The notes below the pieces were generated by a model that worked only from the letters and a program-made list of their open reading frames with translations, was not told the origin of the DNA and did no database searches. From positions 1 through 64,000 of the forward strand of contig CAMVGU010000016.1 of NCBI GenBank assembly GCA_947167105.1: a DNA stretch of 64,000 nucleotides, written 5' to 3'. Of this stretch, positions 34,068 through 42,692 are shown piece by piece (position 1 is the stretch's first letter; every line of letters begins with the position of its first letter). The stretch is from an uncultured Selenomonas sp. GTDB taxonomy: Bacteria; Bacillota; Negativicutes; Selenomonadales; Selenomonadaceae. Position numbers and translations under genes: made by a program.

Positions 34068-35885
34068 CTATTGCTTGGGCTGGGCAGGCTGAGCTGCCTG
34101 AGACGCCTGTACCGGCTGAGGCTGATTCAGGCCGAAAGCCGCCTCCAGTATCTTCCTGCCAATCGGCACCGCCGACTGGGCGCCGTAGCCCCCCTGCTCC
34201 ACGATTACTGCCACTACCACATTGGGCGCATCAAAAGGCCCGTATGCCACGAACCAGCCATGATCCTTGCCATGAGGGTTCTCCGCCGTGCCGGTCTTGC
34301 CGGCGATTTCTATAGGAAAGCCCGCAAAGATGCGTGCTGCCGTGCCGTATTTCGTCACGTCATGCAGTCCCGTCTGCACAAGCTTGATATCTGCAGCAGG
34401 CACATCGAGCTGGGAAAGCAGAACCGGCTTGAATTCCTTGACCAGCTTGCCATCGGGGCCCACAATGCGATTCACCATATGGGGCTGGAACCGCTTGCCA
34501 TCCGCCGCGATCTCGCCCATGACCATTGCAGCCTGCAGAGGCGTCACCAGATTGAAGCCCTGGCCTATGGCAGCATCAAAGGTTTCCGACAGATACCAGT
34601 CGCCGTCCTCGAAGTTCAGCTCCTTGTACCTGCGGTTCGCCACCAGGCCCTCCGACTCATAGGGCAGGTCAATCCCCGTGACCTTGCCCAGGCCGAACAT
34701 GCGCGCATACTTTTCCAGGCGGTCAATGCCAAGGCGGTTACCCATTTCGTAGAAATACACGTTATCGGAATGGGCCATGGCCTGCACGAAGTTGATATTG
34801 CCCAGCGCCTCGCCGTCTGCATTGCCCTTGGGAATGATCCAATGGCGGCCCGAGTCGAAGATAAGCTCCTCCGGCGAGACGACCCCTTCCGTCAGGGCAG
34901 CCGTGCCGGTCACAATCTTGAAGGTGGAGCCAGGCGGATATTCACCCGTGATGGCCTTGTTATCCATCGGATGATAGGGATTATCATTCAGCTTGCTCCA
35001 TTCCTTGCTGGAGATGCCGTGGGCAAACAAGTTAGGATTGAAAGCCGGGCGGCTGACCATGGCCAGCACCTCGCCCGTCTGCGGATTCAGTACAACGGCA
35101 GCCGCCGCGTGGGCATTGATGAGGGCCAGTTGCTCATCCACAGCCTTTTCGGCTGCCTGCTGCAACTCCTTATCAATGGTCAGGTACAGGTCAGCACCTG
35201 CAACGGGCGGCTTCATGCCCAGGCGCTGCACCGGCTTGCCCGCCACATCCACTTCCACCTGCTCACCGCCGTCCACGCCGCGGATTTCCCTGTCATAGAC
35301 CCGTTCCAGGCCGAACTTGCCTATAATGTCTCCCGATTTATAGCCTTCGTCCTTCTTTTTTTCCAGCTCCATATCGTTGATTTCGCTGACATAGCCGAAG
35401 GTATGCGCCCCCTGCTCATTCAGCACATAATCACGCACGGACTGGGTCTCGATAATGACGCCGGGATATTCTTCCTTGCGCTCCTCAATGATAGTATAGA
35501 TATCCGGCGTTACATCTGCCTTGATGCGGATTGGATTAAAGCCGGTATGTGCCGCGATTTTCTGCTCGATATCCTCCACAGGCACCTTCAATAGCCCTGA
35601 AAGCCTGGCAATCACCTCATCAGAGATAGGTGCTGCCAGGGGCATCAGCGACACGGTAAAGCCAGGCCGATTATTGACCAGTAACGCCCCATTGCGGTCG
35701 TAAAAAGTGCCTCGCGGCGCCATTGCCGGAATCAGGCGTATGCGGTTGCCATCTGCAAGGCGGGCATAATAGTCACCATCATAGACCTGCAAGTGCCCGG
35801 CCCGCCCGATCAGCACGGCAATGACCAGCACAATCAATACGCCCAGTACTTTCAGCCTGCCGATGAATTCATCATTTTCTACCAA
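34068..35885 (-). CDS. mrdA: Penicillin-binding protein 2 (elongasome transpeptidase)
   Basis: The class B PBP cross-links peptidoglycan with RodA during elongation. I place the start at TTG 35885 (N-terminus VENDEFIGRLKVLGV), with GGGGGTG 8 nt upstream, giving 605 residues. The track start at 35969 is also TTG and adds a non-family leader. One N-terminal membrane helix is followed by the dimerisation domain (GRAGHLQVYDGDYY). The transpeptidase has SxxK in YPPGSTFKIVTG, SxN as SDN (AHSDNVYF) and KTG in IAGKTGTAE. The C-terminus is Gln/Pro-rich. Confidence 0.92.
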   Translation of the reverse strand: MVENDEFIGRLKVLGVLIVLVIAVLIGRAGHLQVYDGDYYARLADGNRIRLIPAMAPRGTFYDRNGALLVNNRPGFTVSLMPLAAPISDEVIARLSGLLKVPVEDIEQKIAAHTGFNPIRIKADVTPDIYTIIEERKEEYPGVIIETQSVRDYVLNEQGAHTFGYVSEINDMELEKKKDEGYKSGDIIGKFGLERVYDREIRGVDGGEQVEVDVAGKPVQRLGMKPPVAGADLYLTIDKELQQAAEKAVDEQLALINAHAAAAVVLNPQTGEVLAMVSRPAFNPNLFAHGISSKEWSKLNDNPYHPMDNKAITGEYPPGSTFKIVTGTAALTEGVVSPEELIFDSGRHWIIPKGNADGEALGNINFVQAMAHSDNVYFYEMGNRLGIDRLEKYARMFGLGKVTGIDLPYESEGLVANRRYKELNFEDGDWYLSETFDAAIGQGFNLVTPLQAAMVMGEIAADGKRFQPHMVNRIVGPDGKLVKEFKPVLLSQLDVPAADIKLVQTGLHDVTKYGTAARIFAGFPIEIAGKTGTAENPHGKDHGWFVAYGPFDAPNVVVAVIVEQGGYGAQSAVPIGRKILEAAFGLNQPQPVQASQAAQPAQPKQ

Positions 35886-35941
35886 GCAAAAAGCACCCCC
35901 ATTGATGAACAGAAACGGTTCCCTGCCCCATACACGAAAGC

Positions 35942-35963
35942 AAGGCGCCCTTACAGGCGCCTT
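35942..35963 (-). other. Intercistronic hairpin between mreD and mrdA
   Basis: 8-bp perfect stem AAGGCGCC / GGCGCCTT with a 6-nt loop and no T run. It may stabilise the mreBCD message or modulate mrdA translation rather than terminate. Confidence 0.5.
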
Positions 35964-35969
35964 AACCAA

Positions 35970-36464
35970 CTACTTCTTTTCCCGCAGACGCTGCTCCAGC
36001 ACATAAGTCACCCTATGGACAGGATAGGCGCAAGCGAGCTGATAGACCAGCATAGGCAACAGCGTAAACTGCAACTGCCCGACCAGATTAAAGCGATACC
36101 CTAATAATACCATAAGCAACGCCAAAATAAAATAGTTAAAGGCAGTAGCACCTAAGGATGTCAGCACGGGCAGGGAGAACTGCTCCTTGAACACACGGTT
36201 CGCAAAACGCCCGCAAAACAAGCCAAGCAGGGTCTGGCTGAAGCTGCACAAACCAAAGAAAGTGCCCGTAGAAAGTTCCTGCATCAAGCCCGTCAGGAAA
36301 CCCATCAGCCCCCCCTGGCGCGTACCTCGCAGGAAGGCAAAGGAAACGGTCAGCAAAAGCATTAAATTCGGCGATACGCCATGATATGCGATAATCGGCA
36401 GCAAAGAAGTCTGCAAAACGTAGAGCCCTGCAGCAAAAGCCGCCCAAATACCGAATTCCCTCAT
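35970..36464 (-). CDS. mreD: Rod-shape-determining protein MreD
   Basis: The 164-residue membrane protein with five hydrophobic segments is the usual MreD size and composition. MreD is a poorly conserved elongasome component. It overlaps mreC by 4 nt (ATGA type) and precedes mrdA, as expected for an mreBCD-mrdA cluster. Recognition rests mainly on size, topology (SPNLMLLLTVSFAFLRG) and position. Confidence 0.88.
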   Translation of the reverse strand: MREFGIWAAFAAGLYVLQTSLLPIIAYHGVSPNLMLLLTVSFAFLRGTRQGGLMGFLTGLMQELSTGTFFGLCSFSQTLLGLFCGRFANRVFKEQFSLPVLTSLGATAFNYFILALLMVLLGYRFNLVGQLQFTLLPMLVYQLACAYPVHRVTYVLEQRLREKK

Positions 36465-37396
36465 TGCTGCTTTGCCTCCTGTGCCGCTGCTTTCGGATCT
36501 GTCTCCGTGCCGGGTGTCTGCGCCGGCGGCGTCATCGGCTCCGGCGGCGCCTCACGGGATGCCGTTATGACCATCACATCTTCCAGGCGCTGGAAATCCA
36601 CGGCCGGTTCCAGGAGAGCCACCTTCAGCAGCCCGCCCGTATCATTTTTCAGCTCCGAAACCAATCCGACAACTAATCCCTTCGGATATATGCCGCCGAA
36701 GCCCGAGGTAACAATAATATCCCCCACGATCACATCAGCGGTCTTCGGGATGTTCACCATGCGCGGCATAGTCGGATTATCAAGATCACCCTCGACAATA
36801 CCCGCTACCCTGGACTCCGGACGCTGCACCAGCGTGCCCACAGAGGTTCGTGGGTCAAGAATTAGCTGCACCTTGGAAGAATTCGGCCCCGCTTCCACTA
36901 CACGACCGACCAGCCCCTTATCCGTCACCACAGGCATATCTTTCTGAACGCCGTCCCCAAGGCCCCTGTTGATGACAATCATGCTGGACCAGGTAGCTGA
37001 TTCCCTGCCAATCACCCTGGCTGCCACCAAATCGAACTGCAATGCCGACTGCTTGTAGCCCAAAAGTGCCCTGAGCCGCTCGTTTTCAGCCGCATATTCG
37101 CTGGCTGTAAGGTTCTGCTCGCGCAACTGAGTCACTTCGTTTCTCAGCATTTCGTTCTGCTCGTAAACAGTTGCCATTTCCCAGATGAATGCCGTACCCT
37201 GGCGAAGCTCATCCCCAATCCAGGAAACTATCGACTGGAAGGGGGACAATACCAGCGAAACCGCCTGGCTGGACACAGGCATCTGCACGCGTCCGCGTGC
37301 CGCGAAGAAAATCAGGCAAAAGAGACTGACGAGGACAAAGATGAGCGCCCAGATTTTCTTCGGCGAATTCTTGTCACGTCTTACCCTGTTGCTCAT
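36461..37396 (-). CDS. mreC: Cell shape-determining protein MreC
   Basis: The 311-residue bitopic protein has one N-terminal membrane helix (about 13-32) and a coiled coil (about 75-112, [17 protein letters not shown]). Two beta-barrel domains follow, with [24 protein letters not shown] and [17 protein letters not shown] Pro-rich tail ([15 protein letters not shown]) ends the protein. It links cytoplasmic MreB to periplasmic PBP2. It overlaps mreB by 4 nt and mreD by 4 nt. Confidence 0.94.
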   Translation of the reverse strand: MSNRVRRDKNSPKKIWALIFVLVSLFCLIFFAARGRVQMPVSSQAVSLVLSPFQSIVSWIGDELRQGTAFIWEMATVYEQNEMLRNEVTQLREQNLTASEYAAENERLRALLGYKQSALQFDLVAARVIGRESATWSSMIVINRGLGDGVQKDMPVVTDKGLVGRVVEAGPNSSKVQLILDPRTSVGTLVQRPESRVAGIVEGDLDNPTMPRMVNIPKTADVIVGDIIVTSGFGGIYPKGLVVGLVSELKNDTGGLLKVALLEPAVDFQRLEDVMVITASREAPPEPMTPPAQTPGTETDPKAAAQEAKQQ

Positions 37397-38433
37397 GAAT
37401 TCAACTTCTTAGAGGTCATTACGACACGCTTCAAAAGCTCGATGTTTTCCAGCGAGCGGCCCGTACCCTCGCCGACGCAGGACAGGGCATCTTCGGAGAC
37501 CAGTACCGGCATGCCTGTCTCATGGGAAAGGAGCTTGTCAAGATTCGTCAGGAGAGCGCCGCCCCCCGTCATCATAATGCCGTGATCCATAACATCAGCG
37601 GCAAGCTCCGGCGGCGTCTTCTCCAGTGTGGACTTGACCGCGTCAATAATCTTGTAAATAGGCTCATTCAGGGCTTCGCGGATTTCCTCTGCCTGGATGG
37701 TCAATGTCTTCGGCAAGCCAGAAACCAGGTCGCGCCCACGGATATCCATGGTGCGGTTCGTATCCGGCGTAACGATAGCCGTGCCAATGCTGATCTTGAT
37801 TTCCTCAGCCGTGCGCTCACCGATCATCAGGTTATACTGCCGCTTAATGTATTGGATGATGGAAGAATCCATTTCATCGCCGCCGATGCGGATGGAGCGG
37901 CTCGTCACGATTCCCCCCAGGGAAATAACCGCTATCTCTGTCGTACCGCCGCCGATATCGACGACCATCGAGCCTGTCGCGTCCTCCACAGGCAGGCCCG
38001 CGCCGATGGCGGCTGCCATAGGCTCCTCGATCAAATATGCCTCACGCGCACCGGCCTGCTGCGCAGCGTCAATAACCGCACGCTTTTCCACCTCGGTGAC
38101 GCCGGAGGGCACGCCCACCACGACCCGGGGCTTCACAAAGGACTTCGAGTTCATTGCCTTGCGGATGAAGTACTTCAGCATAGCCTGGGTAACATCGAAG
38201 TCTGCAATCACGCCATCCTTCATGGGACGGATAGCCACGATATTGCCGGGGGTACGGCCAATCATACGCTTTGCTTCCTCACCCACGGCCAGCACGTCAC
38301 CGGTATCACTCTTTATTGCAACGACAGACGGCTCGCGCAGGACAATGCCCCTGCCCTTCACATGCACGAGCGTATTAGCCGTGCCAAGATCTATGCCCAT
38401 GTCGTGTGAAAAACCACCAAAAAGACTCCACAT
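37393..38433 (-). CDS. mreB: Rod-shape-determining protein MreB
   Basis: The 346-residue actin homologue has phosphate-1 [18 protein letters not shown] (about 12-29), phosphate-2 [19 protein letters not shown] and the adenosine motif [16 protein letters not shown]. It forms membrane filaments directing wall synthesis. The N-terminal [10 protein letters not shown] suits membrane binding. The ATG has only a distant AAGGAG (13 nt). It is the first gene of the mreBCD-mrdA-minCDE-rodA block. Confidence 0.96.
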   Translation of the reverse strand: MWSLFGGFSHDMGIDLGTANTLVHVKGRGIVLREPSVVAIKSDTGDVLAVGEEAKRMIGRTPGNIVAIRPMKDGVIADFDVTQAMLKYFIRKAMNSKSFVKPRVVVGVPSGVTEVEKRAVIDAAQQAGAREAYLIEEPMAAAIGAGLPVEDATGSMVVDIGGGTTEIAVISLGGIVTSRSIRIGGDEMDSSIIQYIKRQYNLMIGERTAEEIKISIGTAIVTPDTNRTMDIRGRDLVSGLPKTLTIQAEEIREALNEPIYKIIDAVKSTLEKTPPELAADVMDHGIMMTGGGALLTNLDKLLSHETGMPVLVSEDALSCVGEGTGRSLENIELLKRVVMTSKKLNS

Positions 38434-38494
38434 GTTATCTGAATAACTCCTTCCAGAAACTTAATAATCTGCCATTAAATGCTGCTACCAAAAA

Positions 38495-38533
38495 CAGCAC
38501 CTCCATTGTAGCACAAAATGGAAGTGCTGTGGG
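38495..38533. promoter_or_regulatory. Inverted repeat over the mreB promoter region
   Basis: ACAGCACCTCCATT and AATGGAAGTGCTGT form an inverted repeat with one mismatch. The loop covers the minus-strand extended -10 TGCTACAAT (-10 at 38505-38510). This could be an operator or a hairpin at the 5' end of the mreB mRNA. Confidence 0.45.
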
Positions 38534-38549
38534 AATTTTTTTTAAAGCA

Positions 38550-38584
38550 AAATGCCCGCAGGCACGGAGGCTTGCAGGGCATTT
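38550..38584 (-). terminator. Second, weaker terminator-like hairpin after mmdC
   Basis: AAATGCCC / GGGCATTT with additional inner pairing, followed on the minus strand by TTTTG. It is tandem with the stronger terminator at 38598-38636 and insulates mreB from the propionate operon. Confidence 0.45.
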
Positions 38585-38597
38585 GGCACACACATTG

Positions 38598-38636
38598 AAA
38601 AACGACTTCCGCAGAAGCGGAAGCCGTTTTTTTTTT
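38598..38636 (-). terminator. Terminator of the propionate operon
   Basis: Stem AACG-CTTCCGC / GCGGAAG-CGTT (one mismatch) with an AGAA loop. T runs lie on both sides (TTTTT on the minus strand, T10 on the plus strand), just past the mmdC stop codon. Confidence 0.85.
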
Positions 38637-38642
38637 CAGCTA

Positions 38643-39026
38643 TCAGCCAAGGATAACGAGGGAATCATGCACCTTGACGCTCTGGCCAGCATCAACATTG
38701 AAAGCCTTGACCACGCCATCAGCATCTGCCGCTATCTCATTCTGCATCTTCATGGCCTCAAGAATCAGCAGCACATCGCCGGCCTTGACCTGCTGGCCCA
38801 CATTGGCGACGAGCTTAATGATCTTGCCCGGCATCGGCGCATCAATGGAATGCTCACCGGCACCGGCAGCCTGGGCTGCCTTGGCAGGAGCCGCCGGGGC
38901 GGCCGGTGCAGGTGCTGCCTTCGGAGCAGGTGCAGCAGCCCGTGGAGCGGCTGCCACAGCGGACTTGACTTCCTCGACTTCGACCTCATAAGCCTGGCCG
39001 TTGACAGTGATATTGAACTTCTTCAT
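38643..39026 (-). CDS. mmdC: Methylmalonyl-CoA decarboxylase biotin carrier subunit (gamma)
   Basis: The 127-residue biotin carrier protein has a short N-terminal region (MKKFNITVNGQAYEVEVEE) and an Ala/Pro-rich flexible linker (about 24-58). The biotinyl domain has biotinylated Lys in EAMKMQNEI (about 93). In Na+-pumping methylmalonyl-CoA decarboxylase this subunit shuttles CO2 from the MmdA carboxyltransferase to the membrane MmdB pump. It is the last gene of the operon; mmdB does not follow. GGAGG lies 9 nt before the ATG. Confidence 0.9.
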   Translation of the reverse strand: MKKFNITVNGQAYEVEVEEVKSAVAAAPRAAAPAPKAAPAPAAPAAPAKAAQAAGAGEHSIDAPMPGKIIKLVANVGQQVKAGDVLLILEAMKMQNEIAADADGVVKAFNVDAGQSVKVHDSLVILG

Positions 39027-39049
39027 ATTGCCATTCCTCCCAACAATTC

Positions 39050-39193
39050 TTACAGGCGTGCCGTACGGGCAGCCATGGCCCAGGCCGTGCTGGGCTTAAT
39101 GCGTACTGCGCGAACCTTGCCGCCGCCCATCATCTGGACTGCCGCCGTGATAGCCGCAATTACTTCCGGCTTGATATTCTTATCAGCGTGCAT
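39050..39193 (-). CDS. Small decarboxylase subunit, MmdE/MmdD-like (47 residues)
   Basis: This short gene is missing from the ORF track. GGAGG lies 7 nt upstream of its ATG, and it encodes 47 residues: MHADKNIKPEVIAAITAAVQ, a Gly/Lys turn, then RAVRIKP and a STAWAMAARTARL end. The pattern (P-E-V-I-A-A-I-x-A-A-V, then V-R-x-I/V-R, then W-A-x-A-x-R) resembles the epsilon subunit and the C-terminal part of the delta subunit of Veillonella-type methylmalonyl-CoA decarboxylase. Those help assemble the MmdA-biotin carrier-pump complex. It lacks the membrane anchor of MmdD. It lies 26 nt after mmdA and 23 nt before mmdC. Confidence 0.75.
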   Translation of the reverse strand: MHADKNIKPEVIAAITAAVQMMGGGKVRAVRIKPSTAWAMAARTARL

Positions 39194-39219
39194 ATGAAAG
39201 CCTCCTTAACCAGTTATCA

Positions 39220-40749
39220 TTAAAGAGGAATATTGCCATGCTTCTTCGCCGGTCCGATCTCCCGCTTGCTCTGCAGGGCATTCAGTGCCGTGATGATATA
39301 CGGGCGGGTCTCGGAAGGCTCAATGACCTGATCTACGTAGCCGCGCTCAGCAGCAACATAGGGAGTCGCGAACTGCTCCACATACTCTGCAGTCTTGGCC
39401 TCTTTGTCCGGGTCCTTGCGGAAGATGATATTCGCCGCACCTGCCGGCCCCATGACAGCGATCTCGGACGTAGGCCAGGCCATGACCTGGTCAGCGCCCA
39501 GCTCGCGGCAGCACATAGCAATGTAGGAGCCGCCATAGGCCTTGCGGGTAATAACCGTGACCTTGGGCACAGTCGCCTCGCTGTACGCATACAGCATCTT
39601 CGCGCCGTGACGGATAATGCCGCCGTATTCCTGATCAGTACCCGGCAGGAAGCCCGGCACATCCACGAGGTTGACCAGCGGAAGGTTGAAAGCATCGCAG
39701 AAACGGATGAAGCGTGCAGCCTTGTCCGAGGCATCAATATCGAGGCAGCCGGCCATCACATTCGGCTGGTTGGCCAGTATGCCGACGCTGCGCCCATCGA
39801 AGCGGGCGAAGCAGGTGATGATATTGGTGGCGAAATGCTCATGCACCTCATAGAACTCACCGTTATCAACAATGGAGCGAATGATGTCCTTCATGTCGTA
39901 AGGAGCATTCGGATTATCCGGGATGACCGTATTGAGGCTCTCATCCTGACGATCCGGATCATCTCCGGTCTCCACAATCGGCGCATCCTCCATATTGTTG
40001 CTGGGCAGGAAGGACAGCAGGTAGCGAATCTGCTTGATGCAGTCTTCCTCGTCCTCAGCCGCGAAATGGGCTACACCGGAGCGGGAGTTATGGGTCATGG
40101 CACCGCCAAGCTGCTCCGCCGTGACTTCCTCAGCCGTAACGGACTTGATGACCGCTGGGCCGGTAATGAACATCTGGCTGGTGTTCTTCACCATGTAGAT
40201 GAAATCTGTGATAGCCGGGCTGTAGACCGCGCCGCCGGCGCAGGGGCCCATGATGACAGAAATCTGGGGAATGACGCCCGAAGCTGCCGTATTGCGGAAA
40301 AAGATGCCGCCGTAGCCGGACAGGGCATCGACCGCTTCCTGGATGCGGGCGCCGCCGGAATCATTGATGCCGATGCAGGGAGCACCCATCTTCATGGCCA
40401 GGTCCATAACCTTCCAGATCTTGTGTGCATGCTTCTCGCCCAGCGAGCCGCCCTCGACCGTGAAGTCCTGGGCAAAGGCATAGACCAAGCGGCCATCAAC
40501 CGTGCCGTAGCCGGTAACAACGCCCTCACCCGGCAGATCCTTCTTATCCTGCCCGAAATTCGTGCAGCGGTGCTTCATGAACATGTCCAGTTCAACGAAG
40601 GTGCCTTCATCAAAGAGCATCTCAATGCGCTCACGGGCAGTATGCTTGCCCTTGGCATGCTGCTTCTCGATGCGCGAGGCACCGCCGCCCTGCATGATAT
40701 GCTCTTTCTTGGACCTCATCAATTCAATTTTCTCTTGAACTGTAGCCAA
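39220..40749 (-). CDS. mmdA: Methylmalonyl-CoA decarboxylase alpha subunit (carboxyltransferase)
   Basis: The 509-residue carboxyltransferase belongs to the propionyl-CoA carboxylase beta/MmdA family and moves the carboxyl group from (S)-methylmalonyl-CoA to biotin. Motifs include GGGASRIEKQHAKGKHTARER at the N-terminus and the acyl-CoA oxyanion region DSGGARIQEAVDALSGYGGIF. The C-terminal half shows VDVPGFLPGTDQEYGGIIRHG and the motif KAYGGSYIAMCCRELGAD. The start is TTG with AGGAGGGG upstream. It lies in the operon after the epimerase and before the small and biotin-carrier subunits. Confidence 0.92.
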   Translation of the reverse strand: MATVQEKIELMRSKKEHIMQGGGASRIEKQHAKGKHTARERIEMLFDEGTFVELDMFMKHRCTNFGQDKKDLPGEGVVTGYGTVDGRLVYAFAQDFTVEGGSLGEKHAHKIWKVMDLAMKMGAPCIGINDSGGARIQEAVDALSGYGGIFFRNTAASGVIPQISVIMGPCAGGAVYSPAITDFIYMVKNTSQMFITGPAVIKSVTAEEVTAEQLGGAMTHNSRSGVAHFAAEDEEDCIKQIRYLLSFLPSNNMEDAPIVETGDDPDRQDESLNTVIPDNPNAPYDMKDIIRSIVDNGEFYEVHEHFATNIITCFARFDGRSVGILANQPNVMAGCLDIDASDKAARFIRFCDAFNLPLVNLVDVPGFLPGTDQEYGGIIRHGAKMLYAYSEATVPKVTVITRKAYGGSYIAMCCRELGADQVMAWPTSEIAVMGPAGAANIIFRKDPDKEAKTAEYVEQFATPYVAAERGYVDQVIEPSETRPYIITALNALQSKREIGPAKKHGNIPL

Positions 40750-40826
40750 TTATACCCCTCCTAATGATCAGGAATAATTCTTGCATATACTATTCTGCTA
40801 CAAAATGCACAAAATTGCAAGAAAAA

Positions 40827-41240
40827 TTAGTCGTGCTGGCACAGCTCAAGCAAAATGCCGGAAGCCTTCGGATGCACGAAAGCAATCATGGCACCGCCGG
40901 CACCCTTGCGCGGCTTCTCATCGATCAGGCGCACGCCTTTCTCCTTCAGGTCAGCCAGGGCCTGCTCCAAGTTATCCACCCGCAAGGCAACATGCTGGAT
41001 GCCGGCACGGCCGCCGTTCTTTTCCAGGTACTTGGCAATGGGGCTGTCAGGCTCAGTGGCCTCAAGCAGCTCAATCTCTGCTCCGTTGGGAGTGGGGAAG
41101 AAGCCGGTGGTGACCTTCTGGTCGGCAACAGTCTCTTTGCCGGAATAATCCATGCCCAGCGTCTCGTTCCAGAACTTGGTTGCTTCCTCAAGATTGGGGA
41201 CAGCAGCACCAATGTGGTCGATACCTAAAATCTTGAACAT
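40827..41240 (-). CDS. mce: Methylmalonyl-CoA epimerase
   Basis: The 137-residue glyoxalase-fold enzyme converts (R)- to (S)-methylmalonyl-CoA, linking the mutase to the decarboxylase. Metal ligands are visible as [13 protein letters not shown] (His about 9), the GAEIELLEA segment, [12 protein letters not shown] (His about 85) and SGILLELCQ near the end. It sits between meaB and mmdA in the operon, exactly where the pathway needs it. Confidence 0.93.
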   Translation of the reverse strand: MFKILGIDHIGAAVPNLEEATKFWNETLGMDYSGKETVADQKVTTGFFPTPNGAEIELLEATEPDSPIAKYLEKNGGRAGIQHVALRVDNLEQALADLKEKGVRLIDEKPRKGAGGAMIAFVHPKASGILLELCQHD

Positions 41241-41261
41241 AAGAAAGACCTCCTAATAAAA

Positions 41262-42194
41262 TTATTTAAGCATTTCTGCCAAAATCCCATTAACCAGCGT
41301 ATAAGGATCTGTCTCGTGCTTCTTCATCTGCTCGACATAGCCATTGAGACGATCCGAAATGTGCGTCTTGATGCGACGTTCAATGCCGGCACCGAGGATA
41401 TCCAGCAGCTCGTCTTTCGCGCGCTTGGTGCGGCGGCGAGCAAGTTCCCCGTTACCTTCTATGTACTGCCTGTGCTTGCCCACATCTGCCAGCAGGAGGT
41501 CAATGCCCTCACCCTGGCTGGCGATGACCTTGGAAATCGGCGGACGCCAATCCGTCATCAGGCTGTCAAGATCCAGCATCATATTTATTTCACGCACTAG
41601 CTTATCGGCACCATCCAAATCGGATTTATTTACGGTAAACAGATCACCGATTTCCAGGATGCCGGCCTTGATGGCCTGGATATCATCACCCATGCCGGGA
41701 ATCAGCACGACTATCGTCGTATCAGCCGCCTTCACTATGTCCACTTCGGACTGTCCTACCCCGACGGTCTCCACGATTATGATGTCCTTGCCGAAAGCGT
41801 CCAATGCTTTTACGGCATCTGCCGTTTTGTGGGAAAGGCCCCCCAGACTGCCCCTGGTGCCCATGCTGCGAATAAAGACACCTTCATCCAGAGTCAGCGA
41901 ATTCATGCGGATGCGGTCACCTAAGATGGCCCCGCCCGTAAACGGGCTGGTGGGATCTACCGCAATAATGCCCACAGTCTTCCCCTGCTCACGATATGCT
42001 TTGGCGATTTTTTCCGTGAGCGTGCTCTTGCCGGCCCCCGGAGGTCCTGTAATGCCGAGTACATAAGCATGGCCGGTATGGGGGTAGAGCTCCTTCATAA
42101 TATCAGTCGCTTCCTCATACTCGTTCTCGATGGCTGTAATAGCCCGCGAGAGAGCCAGCCGGTTTCCGGCCAGGAGTTCCTTGGCTACTTCCAC
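41262..42194 (-). CDS. meaB: Methylmalonyl-CoA mutase-associated GTPase MeaB
   Basis: The 310-residue G3E-family GTPase loads and protects adenosylcobalamin in the mutase. Walker A is GITGPPGAGKST (about 48-59), the base-recognition element is VNKSDLDGADK, and the switch region has IIVETVGVGQSEVDI. It follows the small mutase gene after an intercistronic hairpin and precedes the epimerase. The start at 42194 gives the normal family N-terminus (LLAGNRLALSRAITAIEN). Confidence 0.94.
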   Translation of the reverse strand: MEVAKELLAGNRLALSRAITAIENEYEEATDIMKELYPHTGHAYVLGITGPPGAGKSTLTEKIAKAYREQGKTVGIIAVDPTSPFTGGAILGDRIRMNSLTLDEGVFIRSMGTRGSLGGLSHKTADAVKALDAFGKDIIIVETVGVGQSEVDIVKAADTTIVVLIPGMGDDIQAIKAGILEIGDLFTVNKSDLDGADKLVREINMMLDLDSLMTDWRPPISKVIASQGEGIDLLLADVGKHRQYIEGNGELARRRTKRAKDELLDILGAGIERRIKTHISDRLNGYVEQMKKHETDPYTLVNGILAEMLK

Positions 42195-42221
42195 TGCTGC
42201 CTATGCCCCCTTCACTATTCA

Positions 42222-42260
42222 GGGCACCCCGCCACCATCTCAGGCGGTGGTGGGGTGCCC
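42222..42260 (-). other. Strong intercistronic hairpin between mcmA2 and meaB
   Basis: GGGCACCCC-G-CCACC and GGTGG-T-GGGGTGCCC form a 14- to 15-pair stem around a 9-nt loop, with no T run on the minus strand. It is likely an RNA stability or differential-expression element in the propionate operon. Confidence 0.6.
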
Positions 42261-42267
42261 CGTGAGA

Positions 42268-42663
42268 TTACATTTTTACGTTGTTCTTAATGAAGTCAAC
42301 CACATCGGACGTATTCGTGCCCGGTGTGAATACTGCTGCAATACCCGCTTCCTTCAAGGCCGGTATATCCGCCTCGGGGATGACACCGCCGCCGATGATC
42401 AGCACATCCTTCATGCCCTTCTCATGCAAAAGGTTCACGACCTTAGGGAAGAGATGGGGATGCGCACCCGACAGGATACTCATGGCGACAACATTCACAT
42501 CTTCCTGCAAAGCTGCCTCAGCTATCTGCTCCGGCGTCTGGCGCAGCCCCGTGTAGATGACCTCAAAGCCTGCGTCACGCAGGGCACGGGCAATGACTTT
42601 CGCGCCGCGGTCATGGCCATCGAGGCCGGGCTTAGCTACCAATACTCTGATTTTCTTTTCCAT
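42268..42663 (-). CDS. mcmA2: Methylmalonyl-CoA mutase small (cobalamin-binding) subunit
   Basis: The 131-residue B12-binding domain has the DxHxxG motif as [10 protein letters not shown] (about 14-23; His is the cobalt ligand), then [11 protein letters not shown] and [16 protein letters not shown], the Ser-x-Leu and GG elements of the fold. It corresponds to the C-terminal quarter of a full-length mutase, encoded separately 30 nt after the large subunit, as in archaeal and Clostridium-type enzymes rather than the MutAB heterodimer. Confidence 0.93.
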   Translation of the reverse strand: MEKKIRVLVAKPGLDGHDRGAKVIARALRDAGFEVIYTGLRQTPEQIAEAALQEDVNVVAMSILSGAHPHLFPKVVNLLHEKGMKDVLIIGGGVIPEADIPALKEAGIAAVFTPGTNTSDVVDFIKNNVKM

Positions 42664-42692
42664 CTCGAATTACCTCCATCCAGAACCGGAAA

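Noticed and set aside
33519-35594. 691-residue plus-strand ORF
   Set aside because: It is antisense to minC and mrdA, which carry intact catalytic motifs. No RBS or recognisable domain.
35942-35963. Transcription terminator between mreD and mrdA
   Set aside because: The stem is good but no T run follows on the minus strand and the operon continues; listed as an intercistronic hairpin instead.
39238-40764. 508-residue plus-strand ORF opposite mmdA, and the similar 500-residue ORF 44455..45957 opposite scpC
   Set aside because: Mirror-frame shadows of strongly conserved enzymes with no family features.
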